A program made the translations under genes and the position numbers. The notes under the pieces were generated by a model that saw only the letters and a program-made list of their open reading frames with translations, had not been told where the DNA came from and made no database searches. This document shows positions 16,046 to 20,579 of a stretch of 20,579 bases of DNA, in pieces; positions within the stretch are counted from its first letter, which is position 1; each line of letters begins with the position of its first letter. The stretch lies in assembly GCA_025201865.1 (NCBI GenBank), contig MU602741.1, forward strand, positions 31,186 through 51,764. The letters run 5' to 3'. This stretch comes from Ramicandelaber brevisporus (taxonomy: Eukaryota; Kickxellomycota; Ramicandelaberales; Ramicandelaberaceae).

Positions 16046-16609
16046 TTAATCAAACTGCATTCCGTTTGATGAAGAAGCAGCGCGCGCCATCATTGAATGA
16101 GGTGTTGCGATTGGCCGACGACTGATTTCCTTCTTCTTTTCATACGCAGCTTCCTTTGCCTTCATTTCTGCTTTACGTGCCTTTGCCAGTTCAGTTGATT
16201 TGGCCAATGGGATTGTAATTTGTGGCGTGGATGATGTAGACGATGAAGATGATGTAGACGATGCTGGCTTTATTGCAGATGTATTTTGAGAACGAGTGGA
16301 TCCAGTGGAACCATATGAGACATGGCGACTGCTGCCGCTGCTTCCGTTTGATTGCTGTGGAATTGGTATCCGCAGTTTGTTTTTGGAAGAGTCTGCTGAT
16401 GATAACGATGAGGAGGATGTGGAAGAAGTTGATACAGAGCGGCTGAATGTGGGAGCAGCGCCAAATGATGGGGTTGACTTTGAAACAGAGAGTGGGCCGT
16501 TGCCGGTGCCAAACTTGCCAGATGACGACCCAAACGTGGCTGTAGACGGCCACGAAACACTCTGTGGCACCGTAGAAGCGGTACTGGTCGTATTACCAAA
16601 GGTGAACAT
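16046..16609 (-). CDS. Small Ser/Thr-rich protein with FG motifs, function unknown
   Basis: The protein has 187 residues from ATG 16609 (M-F-T-F-G-N). The frame extends 42 codons upstream only to a GTG. A CTTTCAG just before the ATG could be the acceptor of a leader intron. The N-terminal third carries spaced Phe-Gly motifs (T-F-G-N, T-F-G-S, K-F-G-T-G, S-F-G-A) in Ser/Thr-rich sequence, as in FG nucleoporins. The middle is Ser-rich, with L-R-I-P-I-P. The C-terminal 55 residues hold a charged helix, A-K-A-R-K-A-E-M-K-A-K-E-A-A-Y-E-K-K-K-E, ending S-N-G-M-Q-F-D. This could be a small nuclear-pore or transport-related protein, but I recognise no family and the FG motifs alone do not prove it. 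It lies 222 bp downstream of LRP1 on the same strand. Confidence 0.55.
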   Translation of the reverse strand: MFTFGNTTSTASTVPQSVSWPSTATFGSSSGKFGTGNGPLSVSKSTPSFGAAPTFSRSVSTSSTSSSSLSSADSSKNKLRIPIPQQSNGSSGSSRHVSYGSTGSTRSQNTSAIKPASSTSSSSSTSSTPQITIPLAKSTELAKARKAEMKAKEAAYEKKKEISRRPIATPHSMMARAASSSNGMQFD

Positions 16610-16724
16610 ATTACTGCTGCTCTGCAACGATCTGAAAGATGGCTGATGCGCAAGCGTTACAATTATTTTTTTATTGTTTTGTGTGCTTGTGTTTGTGTTT
16701 GTGTTTGCGTATGGTATTTTCAAA

Positions 16725-16748
16725 CACTCATTCACTCATTCACTCATT
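16725..16748. repeat. Three 8-bp tandem repeats (CACTCATT)
   Basis: Three exact copies lie back to back in the gap between LRP1 and the FG-motif gene. A GTGTTT-type repeat lies beside them at about 16680-16707. Confidence 0.85.
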
Positions 16749-16831
16749 CACACACTGATTCATCCACAGCTGTTTTAATTGGTTCAATTGGCTGCTCTCG
16801 TTTCAAAGGAAGCGTATTTACTTTATTGATA

Positions 16832-17455
16832 TTACTTTTTACTGCTCTTGGACTTCTTTTTCTTCTTGCCGTCAGCCTTGGTCTCGCCGCCGGATGTTGC
16901 TACAGCAAGGGATGGTTCTTCCGTTGCGTCGTTTGCTCGTTTTCTGTTGCTATTACTTTCAGCCCCATTCTTTGCTTGCTCTGTACTGCTCATATTGCTC
17001 GCATTGTTTGATGCCTCTTCCTGTAGCTTCTGTGACTGTTGTTGTTGCTGTTTAGCTTGCTCATTCTTCAGCTTTTGCTCGGCATCTTTGATTCTCGCAA
17101 AGTACTTTTTTGTTTTGTCCAATGTCAGCATAATTGGATGATCTTTTGTATTGATTCCCTGTGTTCTCAAATACATCCAAATCGACGTCGCAATTGCATA
17201 CGCCAATGTTACCGACTGTTTCGCCCGTTCCACTGACCGCTCCGGACCGTCTTCAAGATGTCTACTAGATGCGCTGTGAGAAATGCTGCCATCGTCGTCC
17301 TCGTCGATATCCATACCGTCGTCATTATCGCCGTTGTGTCTGGAAGGAACAGAAGCGTCGCTGGCAATCGCCTTCAAGAGTAGAGTCAGCTGCTGATCAA
17401 GCTGTGAAACCTCTGCGGCCAACGTATTGACCGGTGCCAGCAACTCTGTCGACAT
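16832..17455 (-). CDS. LRP1: C1D/Rrp47 family nuclear exosome cofactor
   Basis: The protein has 207 residues from ATG 17455. It belongs to the Sas10/C1D family, whose members bind the exosome nuclease Rrp6 and structured RNA and help process rRNA, snRNA and snoRNA 3' ends in the nucleus. The N-terminal helix (about 5-33) contains L-D-Q-Q-L-T-L-L-L-K-A-I. The signature is A-Y-A-I-A-T-S-I-W-M-Y-L-R-T-Q-G-I (85-101), then T-K-D-H-P-I-M-L-T-L-D-K-T-K-K-Y-F-A-R-I-K (103-123). Between these halves is an unusual insert at about 38-70, rich in Asp (N-D-D-G-M-D-I-D-E-D-D-D). A Gln tract and a Lys-rich tail (K-K-K-K-K-S-K-S-S-K-K) close the protein; basic tails of this kind bind RNA in Rrp47. Two minus-strand AATAAA words follow, 5 nt and about 160 nt after the stop. 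Confidence 0.92.
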   Translation of the reverse strand: MSTELLAPVNTLAAEVSQLDQQLTLLLKAIASDASVPSRHNGDNDDGMDIDEDDDGSISHSASSRHLEDGPERSVERAKQSVTLAYAIATSIWMYLRTQGINTKDHPIMLTLDKTKKYFARIKDAEQKLKNEQAKQQQQQSQKLQEEASNNASNMSSTEQAKNGAESNSNRKRANDATEEPSLAVATSGGETKADGKKKKKSKSSKK

Positions 17456-17932
17456 GATTCACTCCACAAACCCGTTGTCAATCCGTCTGAATCTCGAAGG
17501 TAAAAAAAAAATTTATAAAAAAAATGGAAACAATGACTTTTCAAACGAAGGAAAAATTAAACTACAACACATTTGGAGGCGATTGATGTAGGTATCCAGT
17601 GATTGACAAGATTGGTCTCGGATATGGATAGAACACGATTTATATATTATATGGAAGTAGATCTATTCAGTTGCGGTCTACTATTACTCCAAGCAGTGAT
17701 GCTTCGTTGTCATTGACGATAAACCTGTTTGTTACTGCGATATACAGCGTGGATGATGAAGCCGATTTGTCGACTTTATTCGTGTTTGCTTTGTTTGCTG
17801 TCGCGAAAGGAGGTGACTGGTTTACTCTCTCTGATCTCAACTAATACTCGACTGAAGATTGACCAACAAAAATACTAAACAGAACAGAACAGAACAGTAG
17901 ATCTACCCAGCCAGCCAGCCAGCCAACCAGCC
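17456..17932. promoter_or_regulatory. Divergent promoter region between LRP1 and the zinc-finger gene
   Basis: This 477-bp region lies between two ATGs pointing apart. It has an A-run at 17502-17523, three AGAAC units at 17880-17897 and six CCAG-type units at 17907-17930 that run up to the zinc-finger ATG. No coding sequence or tRNA is seen. Confidence 0.5.
17907..17930 (+). repeat. (CCAG)6 tetranucleotide repeat in a 5' leader
   Basis: Six tandem units, one changed to CCAA, end 2 bp before the ATG of the zinc-finger gene. Confidence 0.9.
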
Positions 17933-19960
17933 ATGTCGACCGCGAAGATCAAGACAGAGCCAACAACAACAGCAGCAACAGCAGCAACAGTCGACAGAGT
18001 GCAAGTCAAGCTCGAGCCGAGTCTCTCAACAGGTGATATCAAACTCGAACAGCACACTTCAGACATTGACACCAAAGTCGAGCCTGACTCGGAAGACTAC
18101 ATCAAATCAGAGAGCGACGATGAAGATGACAGTGACAATGACCAGAACCAGTTCACAATAACTCCCAAGAATCAACGACAGTTCATCTGCAAATACTCTG
18201 GATGCGGTCGTAGTTACAATTCGGCCGGTAATCTGGGAGTGCACCAACACGAGCACAGACTCCAAACCGAGCTCACTACACATGGAAAGACTTACACTCT
18301 GGCTCGGCAATCGTTAGGTGATCGATGGACGTGTCCTATTCCGGATTGTACCTCAACATACAAGACTGTTGATTCTTTATGTGATCATATACGAAGATAT
18401 CATAATAATACTGTGGAACAACATCAGCAATCCCCATCCCATCTAACTCGGAACAAACTGTATTTCATTAATGTGGATGACTTTTATGTGAACGCAGTCC
18501 GCTGTGGCTACTATACTACTATTGGAGTATTTATTTGTTACGAATGCAGGCTGGTGCCAGAATGTCTGCTAACTCATTTTCAACAGAAACATGGATATGA
18601 CGAAAAGGCTATTGACAACTCTGTTCTGCCAGAGAGTGCAGTAAATGCAAATACTGATCCTAACATTAATCAGCACACCGGCAATCCACATCTCGCAGCA
18701 GCAATTGGCCAGCCATATCAACAACATCATCAGAATATTGTACAAGGCTGGCTGTGTATTACATCCGATTGTCGTTATTGTAGCTACACAGCTCTGAATA
18801 AAACAGATCACAAAAGAAAGGTTCATCAAAGTGAACAGATGGCAACTGTTTCAGCACTCGTACTTCGATTGCTTTATCGGAAAACACAAGCTTCGTGCTT
18901 TCTCATTACTCGCATAGATCAGGCAAGTGGTGCTGTCACAGCCAGTGGTAATAGAGTGAACCAGTATAGACTCGACTACGGTCACAATGGATTGAACGCT
19001 CAAGATGAGAATGGAGATGATGTCAATCAGAATGAGACCACAGAGGAATCCAATAAGAAACGACAATGGGTGTGTGAATATGAGGATTGCAGGAGATTCT
19101 TCAACTCGGCTGCTCACCTTAGCGAGCATCGACGTGAACACAAAATGGAAGTTGTGATTAATGTGCGTGGTACGGCCTTCAATCTCACTCGTCAGTCCTT
19201 AGATGATCGATGGGCATGTCCAGTTCCAGACTGCGAAACAACATGGAAAACAGTTGATACTACTCATAACCATATTCAATATTTTCATGATACATTGTTA
19301 AAACATAAACGTGCTAGTATGGAGGACGGCGACAACAGTCTGCAGCAGCCAACTATCAAAAAGAGACAACTTAATATTCGTTATTTAAAGGTGGATGATT
19401 TCTACGTTAGTGGTACTAGATGTGGCTATCATACTACGACTGGATTATTCATTTGTCACGAATGTAAGCTGGTACCAGAATGTCTGCTGACTCATTTACA
19501 ACAGGAACATGCATATGATGAGAGATCAATTGATATTGCATTTCTACCGGAGAGTGCTAGAATAACTGGAAGCGATCCAAACATTAATCAACACACCAGC
19601 AACTCAGATCTCGCAGCAGCAATTCGTGGTCCAAATCAACTACAGCATCCGGACGTTGTCCAAGGTTGGTCGTGTGCTACAACTGATTGTGGTTTTTGTT
19701 ATCCCACTAAAACGTCTATGTATCAGCATCAATGTAGAGAACATAAAGGCGAACAAAAGTTGATAGCTCCGGCTCTCGTATTGAGATTACTTTATGGGAA
19801 AACACAGTCTTCGTACTTTCTCATTACTCGACTGCATACTACCACCATTAGCAGTACCACGCCAAGTAACTCAGTGAGTCAGCATAATAGCGAGTGTGAT
19901 TACGATGATGGCGATGAGTTAGTGCTGAGTGATTATAGTGATGAAGATGATATTCATTAG
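17933..19960 (+). CDS. Duplicated C2H2/OrsD-like zinc-finger protein with a SUMO-motif N-terminus
   Basis: The protein has 675 residues from ATG 17933. Residues 1-70 hold five K-x-E motifs with lysines at 7, 26, 37, 48 and 58, four of them ΨKxE. An acidic stretch follows. The rest is two copies of one module (about 84-327 and 378-633). Each copy has two C2H2 fingers (C86/C91/H104/H108 and C134/C139/H152/H157; C381/C386/H399/H403 and C429/C434/H447/H452). Next is a block V-D-D-F-Y-V...R-C-G-Y-x-T-T...F-I-C-x-E-C-x-L-V-P-E-C-L-L-T-H, with C-x2-C-x9-H-x4-H (C202 and C508). A finger after V-Q-G-W (C275/C280/H293/H298; C581/C586/H599/H604) and a P/S-A-L-V-L-R-L-L-Y...F-L-I-T-R end close it. The ICxEC...H-x4-H plus later G-W/F-x-C finger resembles the OrsD-type (DUF3505) double finger of fungal proteins. 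The C-terminus is D-E-L-V-L-S-D-Y-S-D-E-D-D. It is probably a nuclear DNA-binding regulator. Targets are unknown, and no transposase or helicase domain follows the fingers. Confidence 0.8.
   Translation: MSTAKIKTEPTTTAATAATVDRVQVKLEPSLSTGDIKLEQHTSDIDTKVEPDSEDYIKSESDDEDDSDNDQNQFTITPKNQRQFICKYSGCGRSYNSAGNLGVHQHEHRLQTELTTHGKTYTLARQSLGDRWTCPIPDCTSTYKTVDSLCDHIRRYHNNTVEQHQQSPSHLTRNKLYFINVDDFYVNAVRCGYYTTIGVFICYECRLVPECLLTHFQQKHGYDEKAIDNSVLPESAVNANTDPNINQHTGNPHLAAAIGQPYQQHHQNIVQGWLCITSDCRYCSYTALNKTDHKRKVHQSEQMATVSALVLRLLYRKTQASCFLITRIDQASGAVTASGNRVNQYRLDYGHNGLNAQDENGDDVNQNETTEESNKKRQWVCEYEDCRRFFNSAAHLSEHRREHKMEVVINVRGTAFNLTRQSLDDRWACPVPDCETTWKTVDTTHNHIQYFHDTLLKHKRASMEDGDNSLQQPTIKKRQLNIRYLKVDDFYVSGTRCGYHTTTGLFICHECKLVPECLLTHLQQEHAYDERSIDIAFLPESARITGSDPNINQHTSNSDLAAAIRGPNQLQHPDVVQGWSCATTDCGFCYPTKTSMYQHQCREHKGEQKLIAPALVLRLLYGKTQSSYFLITRLHTTTISSTTPSNSVSQHNSECDYDDGDELVLSDYSDEDDIH
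18182..19831 (+). repeat. Internal gene duplication: two copies of a four-finger module
   Basis: Copy 1 is about 18182-18913 and copy 2 about 19064-19831. All zinc ligands are kept in both. Over the OrsD-like block about two thirds of 95 residues match by eye, including L-V-P-E-C-L-L-T-H and D-P-N-I-N-Q-H-T. DNA-level similarity is lower, so the duplication is not recent. Confidence 0.85.
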
Positions 19961-20299
19961 TCGGAAAAAGCGGCAATATCTGCAAAACCTTAGATATCAC
20001 AAGCTAACATTCATAATATGAGACTACCCCTATGCCCCCAGAGTTGAATAGCTCGCATTTTGCAGTTTGAACGTATTCTAATTTTTAGTATTATTGCAGT
20101 ACAGCAAGTCGAGTGTATATAATTATCACGGCAAGAATTGTGTGCGGCTCAAATGTCTCTCATAGTCTTGTTTATTTTTAATACCACGCGTACATGTTCG
20201 CAACTCAATACGCAATCAGCATGGCAGAAATGCATGACAACGAAAAGTGAGGAAAATGTTGTGTAATGTCAAGAGAAGGAGGAGAATTGAAGAAAGCAG
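19961..20299. other. Intergenic region before the tRNA
   Basis: This should hold the 3' UTR of the zinc-finger gene. It is AT-rich, with T-rich words near 20081 and 20167. No AATAAA and no coding sequence are seen. Confidence 0.5.
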
Positions 20300-20372
20300 A
20301 GCGTCGTGGCGCAGCGGCTAGCGTGTTGGGCTCATAACTCAAAGGTCGGTAGATCGAAACTACCCGACGCTA
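20300..20372 (+). tRNA. tRNA-iMet(CAU): Initiator tRNA-Met (anticodon CAU)
   Basis: The 73 nt fold into a full cloverleaf without intron. The acceptor stem AGCGTCG pairs with CGACGCT, followed by discriminator A. The D stem is GCGC/GCGT, the anticodon stem TTGGG/CTCAA with loop CTCATAA (CAT at 20333-20335), and the T stem GGTAG/CTACC. Initiator traits are present: an A1:U72 end pair, a T loop ATCGAAA giving A54 and A60, and G29-G30-G31 in the anticodon stem. The usual third G:C pair is replaced by G30:U40. The A box (TGGCGCAGCGG) and B box (GATCGAAAC) for RNA polymerase III are intact. The 3' CCA is not encoded, as expected in eukaryotes. Confidence 0.95.
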
Positions 20373-20377
20373 TACTC

Positions 20378-20381
20378 TTTT
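20378..20381 (+). terminator. RNA polymerase III terminator of the tRNA gene
   Basis: Four T residues on the sense strand begin 6 nt after the tRNA end. This is the minimal Pol III stop signal. Confidence 0.65.
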
Positions 20382-20579
20382 CCTTTCCTTGCTTTTATTT
20401 CGTTCGTTCTTTTTGCTCGTCTGTGCTGTTCACCGTTGGTTGTTGCCTGGCTGCTGCCGTTTGCTTCGGAGGTGAACCGCGACGCATCATATAGACCCGG
20501 CGTGTGTAATGCACCAGTACAATCGCTGCTCATCCAAAGTGCAGCGGCATTCAACAGATGCAGATTCACGCTTTCGAGT

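Noticed and set aside
16610-16735. 42-residue N-terminal extension of the FG-motif protein
   Set aside because: It begins at a GTG and is read from simple repeats, with a better ATG start at 16609.
17933-19960. Zinc-finger gene as an active transposon
   Set aside because: I found no DDE, Rep/helicase or reverse transcriptase motifs, no flanking inverted repeats and no target-site duplication.
20306-20494. 62-codon plus-strand frame and its antisense neighbour at the right end
   Set aside because: It overlaps the initiator tRNA and its Pol III terminator and has no protein-like pattern.

Overview
The window looks like nuclear DNA of a fungus. The evidence is a PAS plus GATA-finger regulator of the white-collar-2 type (CX2CX18CX2C finger), a secreted tyrosinase, an OrsD-like zinc-finger protein, a C1D/Rrp47 exosome cofactor, ribosomal protein eS12, and a eukaryotic initiator tRNA. 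Genes are long, almost intron-free, 0.1-0.7 kb apart and full of short codon-repeat tracts (polyQ, polyS, polyN). With the F-box/LRR protein at the left edge, this fits an early-diverging lineage such as Kickxellomycotina/Zoopagomycota. That placement is inference. No transposon, CRISPR, prophage or plasmid feature was seen.

Layout. 3-1475 (+): F-box/LRR protein, cut off by the left edge. 2005-2445 (-): ribosomal protein eS12. 3149-4405 (+): Ser/Gln-rich surface protein with an N-terminal hydrophobic segment and a GPI-type tail. 4995-5945 (+): type I phosphoribosyltransferase of a mainly bacterial family. 6037-11370 (-): 1777-residue chromatin-reader/DNA-methyltransferase fusion. 11742-13613 (-): WC-2-like PAS/GATA factor with a probable intron near its start. 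13849-15738 (+): secreted tyrosinase, head-to-head with the WC-2-like gene. 16046-16609 (-): small FG-motif protein. 16832-17455 (-): LRP1/Rrp47. 17933-19960 (+): zinc-finger protein made of two copies of one four-finger module. 20300-20372 (+): initiator tRNA-Met.

The most notable gene is 6037-11370. It joins two Tudor-like barrels, two ZZ-type fingers around an extended PHD module, a GATA-like finger, and a methyltransferase domain whose motif I (F-L-G-R-G-T-D) and motif IV (S-H-P-P-Y) resemble prokaryotic amino-DNA methylases. A second, apparently inactive Rossmann-like domain closes the protein. It reads as a prokaryotic-type DNA methylase joined to histone- and DNA-reader modules, a candidate N6-adenine or N4-cytosine writer. 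The idea recalls the bacterial-derived methylase fused to a chromodomain in bdelloid rotifers, but the architecture is different.

Other combinations worth attention are the divergent WC-2-like/tyrosinase pair with CGATNC repeats between them, which hints at light-controlled pigment formation, and the zinc-finger protein with a regular array of SUMO-acceptor motifs at its N-terminus and a SUMO-interaction-like motif at its C-terminus. Several long frames extend upstream only through GTG or TTG codons. I placed starts at the first plausible ATG and say so in each entry.
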